Assembly (NCBI GenBank): GCA_963693315.1
Contig: OY856187.1
Span: 48,254,485 to 48,318,484 of the forward strand
Direction of reading: 5' to 3'
From: Diogma glabrata
Lineage: Eukaryota > Arthropoda > Insecta > Diptera > Cylindrotomidae
DNA: 64,000 nucleotides
The notes under the pieces were generated by a model. That model saw nothing but the letters and a program-made list of their open reading frames with translations, ran no database searches and was not told the DNA's origin. How positions within the stretch are numbered: the first letter of the stretch is position 1; every line of letters begins with the position of its first letter. The position numbers and the translations under genes were made by a program. This document shows positions 1 to 12,054 of this stretch, piece after piece.

Positions 1-305
1 CCGGTTTGTTTATGACTTCGTCTCGAAATTAGTTATGTATCAGTCAACATGTAACATGTTTTCTCAATTCCGGTCCTTGTCTCATTAACTTTTTCGGATA
101 CAATATTTTGTTCCGACGCATTATTTACATGTCCAGAGAATGCGACGCACCGGACAAAGAAGAATCTGTGGTACCGCCAAAGGTCAGTAGCAGAGCTTCT
201 GAATTTAGAAACGGAATCGAACGAGTAGTACTTTATCAACGTCGCTACAATAATAACAAGGAATTATCCGATCTAAGGAACATGCATTTTAAACCAACAA
301 CATAT
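1..305. other. Unassigned flank of the left LTR
   Basis: Short open frames exist on both strands but show no recognisable motif. The stretch ends in ATAT, the possible target duplication of the LTR that starts at 306. Nothing else is supported here. Confidence 0.4.
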
Positions 306-987
306 TGTTACGTTTTTCCAAACTTCCTTCGAATTGGCCTAACTCACAATTCGATAAACATAATTCCCAATCTCTTTCTGAGTTCGATCACTGATTAGTA
401 AGCAAACACACCAGGTTTTATTAAGTATTCAACACCTTAATTGTTTCACAACAACAGGAAAACAATGCAGCAAACAATATTCTTAACTAGAATATTCTTT
501 TAACAGCTTCAGAAACTCCAACGGCTTATTGTTGTAGAAATTTCCAGTAACTCAACGTTCAAAATAATACACAAAATATTTCTACTCAATAAAACTTAAA
601 ACTTTATTCACAAATTTAAAGATCACTTTTATAATTTTAACTTCACTATCGCAGGTTTAAAATAAACTAATTTTACATTTAATTTCACTTTACTGTCGCA
701 GGTCTAAAATAAAACTAATTAAAAACTACAAGAAGTAATTTTCTTATATACCTTCTGCAATACTTCTAGATAATTCGACATCACTTTCCAGAAACCTTGA
801 GAAAATATTAGAATATTCGATTATTTTACGTTATGTTGATTTGATTCATAAAATCGTTTATGTTGACCCTATTTCTAAGAAGAGACAACAACAACAATAT
901 TCATTTCATTGATTTGTTTGTTGTGTTTTGTTGATTTTATTTTCCTGGAAGTGACCGTAATCGTCTAGATTTTTCTAAATCGTAACA
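306..987 (-). mobile_element. Solo-like LTR of an LTR retrotransposon, minus orientation
   Basis: Read on the minus strand it begins TGTTACG and ends CGTAACA, so the ends form a 7 bp inverted repeat. It is flanked on both sides by ATAT, a plausible 4 bp target duplication, though ATAT is weak evidence in AT-rich DNA. On the minus strand it has a TATATAAG box (complement near 744-751) and an AATAAA signal (complement near 414-421), the usual U3 and R parts. The same sequence, plus orientation, recurs at 63426-64000. No gag, pol or primer-binding site is visible at either side, hence 'solo'. The superfamily (Gypsy or another) cannot be told from the LTR alone. Confidence 0.8.
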
Positions 988-1807
988 ATATATTACTTCT
1001 TTGATATTTTTATCAAACCAATAACATTCAAATGAATTTTGCAAACAACTTCAACTGTCATACAAGATCTATAATTATCAGTAACGACTTCACTGCTTGT
1101 TGTCCTAAGTGATGTTACAACATATCACGTTATATTTACGAATCCAAAACATATTGGGAGGTAAAGTTATGACAAGACCATATCTTCACCAGCAGTTGCT
1201 GTGTAATTAAACCATGGCGTCAACAAAAATTGCATTTTTGATTAATTTGTTAAATTATTAACATGGGCAACACGCAAAGTTAGCTAAGAAATCTTATAAA
1301 AATTTGAAAAATAGATTTACAGATTCATGATTAACCCGATTGAAAAGTTTAATAACTACAAAATTGGCTTGCAAGAGTACACATAAGGTGAAGACTACGT
1401 GAATATAATTAGATTAACCGAAATAGGTTCTACGGTTAGTGATGAGTGGATAGACACATTATTATATGGTTACACGGTTTGCAGAGTGTAAACCGACAAT
1501 CATAAACGGGTGGTATTTCGATTGTCATTATTTATAATCACTGCTCACTCAGTTTGACAATTATTTTACAGCAGTTTTTGTAACAATAATGAGGATCATT
1601 AAAAAATCTTTAACTAGCGAGACAACTGCATTGCCGAGTAGGATATGTCTTTTTCGCCGATAGTAGTATATATATCAACTTTAGCATTAATTTCGGAACA
1701 GTATCACACCACTGTGGGAATTAGCTCACACTGGCGACTGGTGTACTTCTGTTGGTTGAACAAGATTCACTCGTTTTTATGATCAAGAATCTGGAGTTTA
1801 AATTAAA
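988..1807. other. AT-rich stretch with no recognisable gene
   Basis: No open frame of convincing length and no recognisable repeat ends were seen. Confidence 0.5.
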
Positions 1808-2305
1808 TTTTTTTTTTTTATAAAATGTGTTGTGTAGTAGGAATTACAATATGTGTCACAATAACACATAAAATCCTTTTAAGACCAAGGTCCCACAACA
1901 ATATACGCTTAAAGGTGTTGATGGACGTAAATCTTTCTTTTTTTGTTGTTTTATATTTTTTGTTAAACAACGGATAACTAAACAAACAATCCTATTACTG
2001 ACAAAATATGACATAGGCCAATATTTTATGATAGAATTGAGAAAATAAAAGTAAATTAAAAAGTAAATAGCAAATGTTTACAAAAATTTGCTGAAACAAA
2101 ACAAAGATGTAATTGCCAATTATCCAGCCGGTTGCATATTCCTTGATCCTGTGACGCACTGTCTTTCTTAAAGATTAAAGCCCACACATAGTTACATGAA
2201 GGCTCGTTTCTTCAAGGAAGCAATAGCGTCTCATCATCAAGGATTATTTCACAGCTAAGATTGAGGGTGCTACCGTTGACTGAATACAGTTCATCCGCTA
2301 CCACC
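1808..2305 (-). mobile_element. LINE 3'-end fragment with poly(A), minus orientation
   Basis: On the minus strand this reads into a run of about 12 A (complement of 1808-1819), the signature of a retroposed 3' end. The same sequence, plus orientation, is found at 58657-58920 and its terminal part at about 5025-5085, just after a decayed reverse-transcriptase C-terminus. I infer three copies of one LINE 3' untranslated region. Relative to the copy at 58657 this one has about 230 extra bases in the middle (near 1930-2160). Confidence 0.6.
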
Positions 2306-2599
2306 CCTAAGATGTCACCTTGGCTAGTGATATCTCACTGCTATTGCCAGTGGTATGTGATATCACACGTTAACTCGTATGTCAATACCAGGGACTGGAG
2401 TACGCGGGGTTGTCACACCCGTAGATCAAAAATAAAAAAAAATGTCAAAACAATAAAAACTGATCCCTCCATGCGGAATGTTTTAAAATATTTTCACGTT
2501 TGTTCTAACTCTCAACTGGATAAACGTTACTCCCAAATCTACTTCGTAGTCCTATTCCGGTACATCGTGACATAGAAATGCCAGAATAGGCGTACAGGC
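2306..2599. repeat. Unassigned stretch ending in a small MITE remnant
   Basis: Most of it shows nothing recognisable. The part near 2546-2592 reads CCTATTCCGG...CAGAATAGG and looks like a collapsed copy of the inverted-repeat element at 3065-3236. Confidence 0.4.
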
Positions 2600-2835
2600 T
2601 TCCATCACTGATTAGTGGTTAGTAAGGAAAACATCTAGTTTTGTTAAGTATTCAACATGTTTATGGTTTTACAAGAGAAAAACAACACAGCAAATGATAT
2701 TGTTCCAATCGATTCAGAAACTCCAACGGTTGACTGTAGAAATTTCTTTATAAAACCAAATATTCCTATTTAGTACAACTTAAACTTTTTATTTCCAATT
2801 AAAAATCACTTTACTTTTATTTAGACGATTTAATG
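2600..2835 (-). mobile_element. Degenerate fragment of the same LTR family
   Basis: Aligns by eye with the R/U5-like half of the LTR at 306-987, minus orientation: shared blocks are CACTGATTAGTGG..., GTATTCAACA and AAACTCCAACGG. It is clearly more diverged than the copies at 306 and 63426 and has no intact ends, so it is an old truncated insertion. Confidence 0.6.
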
Positions 2836-3064
2836 TTCGCGATACACCGTTTCGTTTACATTTAATTAATCACTTAGTTTGCAGAACAAATGATAGTTTA
2901 AGTTAGGATGCGATATTGTAAGCAGCTTAAGTTGGAATGCGATTATCCAACACCATTTACACTATCGCAATGTAATTTAAACATTCATTCAGGATTGTCA
3001 CTTGCATACATTTGTATCGATTTGAATACATTATTTAAAAAAAATTATTTAGTTGATACTGTAG

Positions 3065-3236
3065 CCCTATTCCGGTACATCGTGAAATAGGTATTGAGAA
3101 AAATTTTATAGCAATTTTTTCATAACTAGTATTCTGCGTCGCGGGAGGTAACAAATTCGTATTAGAAAATATTTCTTTATTTCATTTATTGCACTTTTTT
3201 CTCAATTCCCAATTCACTGTAAAATGCCGAAATAGG
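3065..3236. mobile_element. MITE-like inverted repeat element
   Basis: The two ends are imperfect inverted repeats of about 35 bp: the left begins CCTATTCCGG and continues to TTGAGAAAAA, and the complement of the right begins CCTATTTCGG and also reaches TTGAGAAAAA. Total length is about 170 bp with no coding capacity. The end sequence CTATTCCGG also occurs at 2546 and in the dispersed repeat at 35355, suggesting related non-autonomous elements. Confidence 0.6.
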
Positions 3237-4360
3237 CGATACAAAAAATCGCAAAACTGCTATAATGGATACAAATTATTAGCAAGGAATACATTTTTTA
3301 AATATGCATTTCAACTGTGTTGGTTTTCCAATAACTTGTTGAAATGTTTGAAATGTTGAAAATGTTTATAAAATTCGTTTCATTGTTCGTCTATTCTCTT
3401 TTAGAAAAAGAATAAGGAACAGAAAGTTGTCAAACAGTGCAACAAATTTTAAAAAGTTTTTAAAAAACGTTCACATTTTTTGTTAACAATTCTGAATTGA
3501 CTGCACATTGTTTAATATTAATATATATACAACTAATTTTGTTTTGCATTCTATTTATGAAGATTAAATACTTAAAACTCTTATAACATTATTATATTTA
3601 AAGTAATAAAAGAAGGGAACTTTTTAATTATTTTTCAAATCGAAAAACAAGAACTCTAGAACTAAAATTTTTTGAAAAAACAAAATCCGAATAATAAAAA
3701 TATATATTTTGTTTCTTTCATAAATATTAAGGAAATCATCGCCTGCTAATTTTTTAAAATTTTTAATTTTAATGTTCGCCACAACATTCACCCCTAGTGC
3801 CATCGAAGATGGAACGATATAAATATAGAAATTAAGTAGAGTTGAGGAGGTAAGAAGGAAAGAGTTTTGCTTAAGTAATTGTAGCGAATAAGAAAAAGTT
3901 AAGAGATGTTGTTTAGAAAACGATACCAGTTGGTGGAGAGAAAAACTATGGGTTTTACGAAATGGAGTTCTGCAAAAAAAAGAAACGAACAAGTATGGAG
4001 TTATGGTAACACGAGTGGAGATATAGGTCTGACAGAGCTAAATTGCCTGAGACCAATATTTATGGAGATGTGTACCATGAGTTAACAGGTTCGTTTTTTT
4101 AAAATAAGCAAGAAGAAGCAGAAATATGCTTTCCATGCGTATGTCTTCCATTGTAATTGTATTCATTCTACAACTAGTAAATTTGATTAAAATTCTTTAA
4201 CAGTTCTATAGTTTTTTAAATATTCCCCTAACAAAAACAAACTTGTTTTGTTTTGTTAATCGCTATCTTTGATGCATTTATTTCAATATAGCAATACAAA
4301 TTTTTTGCAGAAAAACTGGAAATTAAACGAAATATTTTACAGTCGTGGATAAAATAACAT
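3237..4360. other. AT-rich stretch with no recognisable gene
   Basis: A 122-codon open frame on the minus strand (3624-3992) is hydrophobic and low in complexity with no motif. I see nothing else to support. Confidence 0.5.
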
Positions 4361-4478
4361 CTTGTATTTGCTTAGGATGATGACAATTCTTCACTCGGAT
4401 GATTCCCTCCACACGCTACGCTCGTTTCGGGAAACTTCATCCTCGTGAAGAATTGTCTTCATTCTAAGCTCATACAAG
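4361..4478. repeat. 118 bp imperfect hairpin
   Basis: Arms of about 47 bp pair almost throughout: left 4361-4407 (CTTGTAT...GGATGA..CCC) and right 4431-4478 (GGG...CATACAAG). The unpaired centre is the most GC-rich part (CTCCACACGCTACGCTCGTTTC). The AT-rich arms and GC-rich centre resemble the hairpins inside the hAT element at 7421-8897, although this one lies just outside it. Confidence 0.75.
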
Positions 4479-4609
4479 AATCTAATATTACCAATTCAAT
4501 TTTTGATTGAGTTACACTTGAAGACTTTATGAAATCGATTATTATTTATAGCACATATCAGGGATGGGGAACCTTTTTACGATTGAAGGTCAATAATAAT
4601 TTTGCGAAT

Positions 4610-5085
4610 CGTAAACAGGCCGCATTATGCCGAGTATTGTTATCAAGTTTGGGAGGCTGCATCTGTTACTATAATGGCTCTTTTGGACCCTGTTCAAAAG
4701 CGTGCAAAACAAATTTTTAATTTAACGTTAAATCCCTACAAAATCGTCGCACTGTTTCTGATCTCGTTGTTTTTTTATAAATATCCTCACCAGCAGTCTT
4801 CGGATGAAATCAAATCCATTATGCTTCAAACATATTCTTTTCCTCATTTTACTCGTCAATTGGTTTGTGCAAACAGTCAAATTGTTGAGAACACTCACTC
4901 ATCACTGCCATATAGTGACAGAATGCAGAGGGATTTCCTTGTTTGAACATCGTACAATTGGAACCCGAATCAATAGTCTTCGGGCAATCCACAAAAGTTT
5001 AAAAAAAAGTGTTCATCAATATCCCAGAGCGCATGTTGTGGTGGGACCTAGGTCTTAAAAGGTACCTATGTGTTGTGGCAAACAA
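4610..5085 (+). pseudogene. LINE reverse-transcriptase C-terminal fragment
   Basis: Across two or three frames the translation gives the pattern seen after the RT domain of many LINEs: a Y(C)xxVW block, then LLDPVQKRAKQIFN, then a weakly conserved tail (EHRTIGTRINSL...SLKKSVHQY) before the stop. The 3' flank matches the LINE 3' ends at 1808-2305 and 58657-58920. The frame changes at least twice, so it is dead. It sits directly inside the left end of the hAT element. Confidence 0.55.
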
Positions 5086-5439
5086 ATATTTAATTAGATA
5101 TACATATTGCTATTTTTCTGGGATCACAAAAAATAAAAAATAAGACAATAAATGATAATTTTACAATTCCATTTTATTTTTTTAATTCTATATTTAATTA
5201 AAAAACATAATAGTTCATAAAATAAAATGAAGTAAAACATATAAAGGCCCACATAACGAATTTAAATGGGACTTTTGTGTTAGAAACTTGATACAAAACA
5301 ACATGGTGCGTAACCAAAAATCGTGACGATCGAATTTTTCGAAATCGAATTTTTTTAATTTAACACTGCTATAAAATTTCTCTCATACGCCGATAAAGAA
5401 GTTTCGCTTCAAAAACTTTATATTAGATTCCAGCTTAGT

Positions 5440-6420
5440 AACACGTACCTCGAGTTGATCTTCTAAATGAACATCAGCTATCTGAGTCCTTAAGTTGATC
5501 TTAATTTGGATTAAATATGGAAAAGTTTATTCACAACAGTTCCAAAGCAAGAAAGAAGTCGACGAGCATGTTTACGTAAACATGGGCATTCAATAGCACT
5601 TTTCCATATTTCAATCGGAACTTTCTTTGCATCAAAAGAGATTTTAAAAATATTATCTTCACATAACTCAAATAACTACATCTGTAGTTCACTCGGTGCT
5701 TTTGATTTTTGAGATATCAACTAGATGTGGTTCAGATGCTGATTTCATTGTAAGAGTATGTTTTTCAAAACCAGAAAACCGTTGCGTATATTTTTCAATT
5801 AATGAGTCCAAAACATGAGTTATGTAATCTTGAAATATGAAACTACCAGGTTCCTTTTCATTTAATTTTTTTGCTTATTGCGGAAAATGTTCCTATAAGA
5901 AAAAAACATTGTTTCGAAATTGGCGTTTCGTGTTGCATTTTCTTGGATAAAATTTACAAGAACAATAATTTGTCTCTATATAGTATTGCTTAATGTAGTA
6001 GATTAAGCACAAAGATTTTGATAGTGCAATATACAATGAAAGGAAATTATTGTTTGTAAATTTAAATTGCATATTTAAACAATGAAACAAATCCTTTTTT
6101 TGCCTCTCATGGAAGATGCACCATGTAGGTGCACACACTCACCAGCTATCCAGATTTAGTCTTGTTTCACAAAACATTTGTTGAAAGTTATCATGGATAT
6201 CTATTCCACGTGTTCTTCCAGTAAGCGTGCCCATACCGAGTAGTTCCTGATAACATTGAATTTTTTCAGATATAACACGAATAAACTAAAATACCTGAGC
6301 CGAGTCAGTTTTATCAGTAGATTCATCTAACGAAAAATATACATCCTTTTTTTGAATAATTGTGCGGTTTTGTTACATTGTAAGCTAATTCGTGTTGTCT
6401 ATCAGTAAAAGCCATTCATG
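5440..6420 (-). pseudogene. hAT transposase remnant
   Basis: The minus strand around 6304-6345 encodes FSLDESTDKTDSAQ, the conserved first catalytic-aspartate block of hAT transposases of the ZBED/GTF2IRD2-like type. It is followed by FIRVISEKIQCYQELLGM and TGRTRGIDIHDNF with one in-frame stop, then a shifted segment with GASSMRGKK corresponding to the family's DGAPSM block. Near 5440-5545 (INLRTQIADVHLEDQL) there is a match to the C-terminal dimerisation region, where the family has 'KxxxRxxLTDxHLxxxL'. Stops and frameshifts occur throughout, so no functional protein is made. Confidence 0.7.
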
Positions 6421-7420
6421 AAAGAGGTATTTGTTTACATTTTTCATCATTCTCAGAATCTAAGCATCCAACTGTTTCAAAAATGTATTATTCTCACTGA
6501 GCGTTTATTCCACACATTATACTATATTTTGGTATTAACACCCAATGTATCGATAATTTAATAGTAAAAATAGTATAATATTTAACTACTGAGCTAAAGT
6601 TCTATTTTTTGTGTTGAGTCCGTAGTTTGGTGGCCGACCGTAGAGACACAAAAAGGCACTTTAGCACCGAATTAAATACACTATTTTTTCGGCAAACGTT
6701 TAAATTTTTAATAAATATGAAATTAATACGTCACTATTTATTCTATCGTCGTAATTACATCCAAAAAAGTAAAGAACATTTAAATTTGTATGAATTATAT
6801 AAAAAATAAAATTTTTTATCAAAGTAAGCTTTCAATTCAAAATTTCATAATCCAATCAAAATATTTGTTATTTTTTGTTACACAATTTGTTTGAAAAAAT
6901 AACAAATATTTTGGTCACAGGTTACTTCTTTTAAAAAAATTCATAATCTGTTAATGTTACTTTTGCTGCGTAAAAATATGGAAAGAAATGCCGACACTTT
7001 TTCTGCCGCTGTAAAATATGAAAGTTACTTTACTGTCGCCGTAAAAAAGTGGCGTTAATTTACAGCCACTTTGATTGTATGACAAAAAAGTAAGACTTTA
7101 GCGGCTGTTAAATTTTAAATTTTAAAAGTTAAATTTTACAGCAGTTTGTCGAAAAACTATTTTTCTATGATAGCAGATGAAAATTCTATTTTCAAACAGG
7201 CTTAATCTTTACAAACAATTTTAAATCACAGTAACCATTAAAAACAAAATTTGAATTTTGAATGTTATGTTGTTGATTTCTAATTTATTAATTTATAATA
7301 AATATCGTTTTTTCTATAGCAACTGTTAAAACGTGCTTTTATCAACTAAAATTAGAGGGAAAAGTTGCACCTTACCATCAAGGGTAGATAAAGTAGTACT
7401 TTAACAGCAAGGGTAGATAT
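6421..7420. other. Interior of the hAT element, no gene recognised
   Basis: AT-rich sequence with short frames only. Short phrases (for example AACAAATATTTTGG near 6900, TTTACAGC(C/A) near 7060-7140) recur locally, but no motif or repeat boundary was identified. Confidence 0.4.
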
Positions 7421-8410
7421 AGTACATTATGATGCTAGGACGTAAAGCTAAAGATTTTGGACGGATGTGGAGTTTGCAAATCGAGGCGCTAGCCGAGATT
7501 TGCACCCACATTAAGTCCAAAATAGCTTACGTCCGTGCATCATATACTATTTTTTATTCGCCGCAAGCAAAATATTTTAAGAAAATTTGTTTATTCTAAA
7601 TTAAAATTATAAATTTTCATAAATTTTAAAATAAAAATATGTGGAACAAGTAACCTTTGACAAAATATTTATTATTTTTTTCAAATTATTGTGTAGCTAT
7701 GACAACAAATGATAACAACTATTTTAATTGGATAATGAAATTTTGAATTTAAGGGTTACTTTGATAAAAAATTTTATTTTTCATAGAATTTAAACAAATG
7801 CAAATGCTTTTTACTTTTTTGGACGTAGCTATGACAACAAAATAAATAGTTGAAAAGTGATACTTTAAAGCCGCAAATCACAGTAATAAAGTAACACTTT
7901 AATATGTAGGCGAATAAAATAGTACATTATGATGCTAGGACGTAAAGCTAAAGATTTTGGACGGATGTGGAGTTTGCAAATCGAGGCGCTAGCCGAGATT
8001 TGCACTCACATTAAGTCCAAAATAGCTTACGTCCGTGCATCATATACTATTTTTTATTCGCCGCAAGCAAAATATTGTAAGAAAAGTTGTTTATTCTAAA
8101 TTAAAATTACAAATTTTCATAAATTTTAAAATCAAAATATGTGGAACAAGTAACCTTTGAAAAAATATTTATTATTTTTTCCAAATTCTATGACAACAAA
8201 TGATAACAACTATTTTAATTGGATAATGAAATTTTGAATTTGCGGGTTGCTTTGATAAAAAAATTTATTTTTCATAGAATTTAAACAAATACAAATGCTT
8301 TTTACTTTTTTGGACGTAGCTATGACGACAAAATAAATAGCTGAAAAGTGATACTTTAAAGCCGCAAATCACAGTAATAAAGTAACACTTTAATATATAG
8401 GCGAATAAAA
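7421..8410. repeat. Two tandem copies of a ~500 bp unit
   Basis: Unit 1 (7421-7920) and unit 2 (7921-about 8410) match almost base for base; the same start AGTACATTATGATGCTAGG recurs exactly 500 bases later. Each unit opens with a roughly 130 bp hairpin (7421-7550 and 7921-8050) whose arms include TAGGACGTAA/TTACGTCCG and GCAAATC/GATTTGC around the centre GGCGCTAGCC. A few substitutions and small indels separate the units, so the duplication is not brand new. Confidence 0.85.
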
Positions 8411-8609
8411 AAGTATTTTGATATAAGTATTTTGCTGAACAAAAAAATTTGATTTGTTTGTTTATTTATAAAATTCAAAAATTTATCAAAGCCACCTATA
8501 CTCATTTTTTCGTGAAACTGTTTTTTCCCGACACTTTTAAATTACATTTATCATTGATTTGTCTTCATTTTTTGGTCTTTTTTAACAAATGCTATAGAAA
8601 AAAATGCTG

Positions 8610-8897
8610 TATTCCACACGACGATAAAATTTCTTTATCTTATCGATGCTTATTAGCGTCTCTGCTGACGCCTCGACGCTGAAATCGCTCTCGAAGATAA
8701 AGTGCAATTTTATCGTCTTGTACAATAAATAACTATTATTATTTATTTATTTATTTACCATCGTAGAAAAAATTGCAATTTTCTACGCGAGATGAAAACA
8801 TTTTACGTTCGTTAAATTGTCCCACTCGATACTAACGCGACTCGCTAACAAGTTCTCACACACGAAAAAGGAGTGTTTTCATCTTTTGTAGCAAAAT
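8610..8897. repeat. Two adjacent imperfect hairpins
   Basis: The first (about 8617-8725) pairs ACGACGATAAAA...TTATCTT with AAGATAAA...TTTTATCGTC. The second (about 8762-8897) pairs GAGATGAAAACA with TGTTTTCATCTTTT. Both have GC-richer centres, like the hairpins at 4361 and in the 500 bp units. Confidence 0.6.
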
Positions 8898-9186
8898 GTA
8901 CTATATTCTATTAAACTATCGGCGATATAAACGTACATAGAATTAATGGGTTCTTGTTACTTCGCTATTTTTAAACCGATATCACGATAAAGTCGACTAC
9001 GGCAAAATATTTTCGAAAACAAGGATTAAATATTAAAAAAAAAATACAAATTTACAAAAAACATTTCAACGAAAAAAATTGGTTTGAATTTTGTAAAAAA
9101 TTCAAAATTTGTGATAAGGCCGCAAAGAAAGTCTCAAAAGGCCCATGCGACTTTAAGGCCACAGGTTCCCCACCCCTGGCCCAAAT

Positions 9187-11460
9187 AGTGAGGGCAAGAT
9201 TCCAAGATTATTTGGAAAACCTTTGATGTATTGGTTTGAATAAAAAGCAGTTGGAATCGTCTTTCTGTTTAGGAATCGAACATGAGTTCACATCTCAAAG
9301 TTCTGATCACTCAATACCATTTCCTCACTCGGTCACTCTTCATCACATAATTCACATAAAAAATAAATATATTTTGCTGTTGGTATTGATTGTTATTACA
9401 TCCAAACTTACAACGTTTATAATTTGTAGACGTCCGCACTCCGCAAGCTTTCAGTATTTAGGCAATCTATCGCTACACTGCCAAGTGCAATGCAATTTAA
9501 TTCTTATTTTTTATCATTCGCATAAATGTCATAAAACAAAATGAATGAGTGACGGCAAATTACTTTAATTGATTTTTTTAAAGTTTTACTGGTAGACAGT
9601 TTTGAATTGGTTTGAAATTCAATTCAGAAATTTAAATTCAATTCTGTGTATCCAAAACTTAAGAATATGCCTGGCATATTCGTACTTTAACAATCTGTTA
9701 TTTTTCAAAATGGCCGGTTTCAAAACTGTGTCTAATATTTGCACATTCCAATAAATGTAAAATTCGAATGTGACTTTCAACCTTTGGAGTTTGATGCATT
9801 TTTCAGTTTGATTGTTTTAAGATCGTTTAAATTGTGCACAAGATGATTTGCTGGTCTGTTGACAACTGTTCATATATTCTTAAAAAAAGTACAATCTAAT
9901 GGTAAATTAAAAATTTTAAGATACATATTTTTAAAAAAAATTATATAAACCTATTTATTTTAATCGTTTAATGTACATGATTTTGATTTTAATTAAATTA
10001 ACAAATTTTTAAAAAATTCTTCATATTACATTTTAACATATTTATTTTAAATTTAGATAAATTAATTTAAATAATTATAAAATTGGATAACGAAAAATAA
10101 GAAACAAGAAAACTAGTTAACATATCAATAAAACAAAATAGTTAAAAACAGATTCCATTCAATCAAAACAAGTCAAAATAGAAAAAAAGGATTTTTTAAA
10201 AGTTTGTTAATTTCAAATTTTACTCTGTCTAAACAAACCAAACAAAAAAAAATTAAAACTAATTTATTTTACTTACATTTTGGAAATAAAACAAAATCAA
10301 TCTTTGATTTTGAAATAACAACTAAATTTTATAAGAAAAAATAATAGTTTTTATATAAATAGTTCCTATAACATTTAAGTTTTTTATTTTTCTCAAGCAT
10401 GGTTTTGTTAGTTTTTGAACCTATTGATTTAGAGGAAGTAAAATTTGAAATTAAAATCGCTTTTTTTGGTTTTTTAAAAATAAACAAAACTATAAGGTAA
10501 TTATGGTGTTCCTCAGTGATATCAACACTATTTTTACGGCCCGGTTTATGGCGTACCATTGTTCAGAATTTAATTGTCTTTGCCGAGTAAAATTGTTGAT
10601 TTCGCATCGGAATCCATCAAAAATACAAAATAATTGTAGTTTAGTTGTTTTTACAACAATAATAAACAAATCCGGAAGTAAATGCACTAATCCAATTGAT
10701 GTGTATGACTAGGCCTGGCCATAAATAAAAAAAAGACAAATTTTGTAATACTCAAATTTATTCTATTTATCCGAAACGGTTACACACAGTTTAGATAACA
10801 AAAGAAATAAATTTAACAAAACAAAAAAAATCACAAAACACATAAGATTGCGATATCTAAGAGAACTGACAATGTTGTTATTTTGTTAAAAAAAAATGAA
10901 ACGAAATACCGCAATTTAAATAAAACAAAGAAAAAGCATTACTTAAAAGCATTTAATTAAAATAAACTTAAAAGAAAAACTACCAATTTTATAATGTTTT
11001 AAAAAACAAATGTGAAAAAATTATTTTAATTATGATGATGATAGAATGAAAATATGGAATTTGAAAATCGTTTTTATGTATGAATAATTTTTATTATTCA
11101 AATTGTTAATTTATATTAATTATAAATGTCGCAGGTGTATATTTATAAATATAAAAAAAAATTGAATTAAAAAATAAAACATTTTTATTTTATTTCAAAA
11201 AAAAAAAAATAATTTGTTTTGTATATATATTCCAGTCAATGAACATAAAATACGGCAAAACTGCAGATTTCTTACAAACAACTCCGATTTTAACAAAAAT
11301 TTGGATTTAACCTCTTCGTTCCCTCTACTTCAAAGTTAACCAAGTGCCGGTGAGTGCTTTTTGTTTTTGAAGGGTCAAAACAACCTGTAATTGAAAATAA
11401 TTTTGGAATTTTAGATTAAAGCTTGTGATCGATTGAAATCATTTAACCATATGTTACATA
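9187..11460. other. Long AT-rich stretch without a supported gene
   Basis: Base composition is extremely AT-rich between about 9890 and 11250. Open frames on both strands (for example 10329-10712) overlap each other and show no motif. A short perfect palindrome GAATATGCC/GGCATATTC lies near 9664. No repeat ends were found. Confidence 0.5.
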
Positions 11461-11463
11461 CCA

Positions 11464-11652
11464 TTGTTACATATGTTACATACCATTCCATCAAATCCTA
11501 CTCGTTTAGATTTGCTGCTAGACATATTTTTTATTCACTCTGCGGATATGGCGAGAGTTTCAAACTACGGGCAAACCTCAACAGGAATTTCGGATCATGA
11601 CATTATTTTTTTTGCCTTTAATTATCGAGTCCCCACCCCTTCTAACGTGTAA
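11464..11652 (+). pseudogene. LINE endonuclease fragment
   Basis: The translation contains NPTRLDLLLDIFFI and TGISDHDIIFFAFNYRVPTP, matching the C-terminal half of apurinic-type LINE endonucleases (the 'PTR...LLDLI' and 'SDHD' motifs; the SDHD histidine and aspartate are catalytic). Nothing of the reverse transcriptase follows, so it is a short relic. An 8 bp-arm palindrome (AATGAAGC/GCTTCATT) overlaps its end at about 11651. Confidence 0.6.
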
Positions 11653-11908
11653 TGAAGCGCTGCTTCATTGATAAACCAATGAAGTGGCATAGCAGGCCGT
11701 GCACCTAGAAGAGATTTTTACGCCCCAAACTAGCTTCAGTCTGTGGGGACGAGTAATAAATCCTGCTGCTCCAGCACAAATAACAGTATTGTACGCGTGT
11801 CACATGACAAGAACGGATAAAACGACTAGGCAAGTGAATTAGATAGACTCTGGCGACCCCCGTATGTGAACAAACCACGATCACCACGTCCAACCCCACA
11901 TTTAATCA
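11653..11908. other. Unassigned stretch
   Basis: An open frame on the minus strand (11705-11899) is short and carries no motif. No other feature is supported. Confidence 0.35.
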
Positions 11909-12019
11909 CACATTCATGCGCTCTCTCACCCGATACTCACACATTCATACGCTCTCGCACCTGATACACTCACACCTTCATACACACTCGCACCTGATAC
12001 ACTCACACTTTCATACACA
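11909..12019. repeat. Minisatellite, unit about 33 bp, ~3.5 copies
   Basis: Repeated units of the form CACACATTCATACGCTCTCG followed by CACCTGATACACT, with scattered substitutions. The array directly borders the broken meckelin segment. Confidence 0.75.
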
Positions 12020-12054
12020 GAAAAAGCACGTCAGTAGGCAGCGGTGACAAAATT

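Larger units (their letters stand above)
4559..9178 (-). mobile_element. Decayed hAT transposon, 4.6 kb, with terminal repeats and 8 bp target duplication
   Basis: The left end reads CAGGGATGGGGAACC and the complement of the right end CAGGGGTGGGGAACC, the classic form of hAT termini. The flanks are GCACATAT (4551-4558) and GCCCAAAT (9179-9186), an 8 bp target duplication with 6 of 8 positions still matching. Minus-strand transposase remains lie at about 5440-6420. Other contents are a LINE C-terminal fragment, a duplicated 500 bp unit and several hairpins, so the interior has collected later insertions. Many stops and shifts make it non-autonomous today. Confidence 0.8.

Noticed and set aside
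3624..3992. 122-codon minus-strand frame
   Set aside because: Hydrophobic, low-complexity, no motif, no splice context; expected by chance in AT-rich DNA.
7421..8410. CRISPR-like array
   Set aside because: Only two long units without spacers; eukaryotic sequence. It is a tandem duplication.
10329..10712. Three overlapping frames on both strands
   Set aside because: They overlap one another, lack motifs and lie in very AT-rich sequence.
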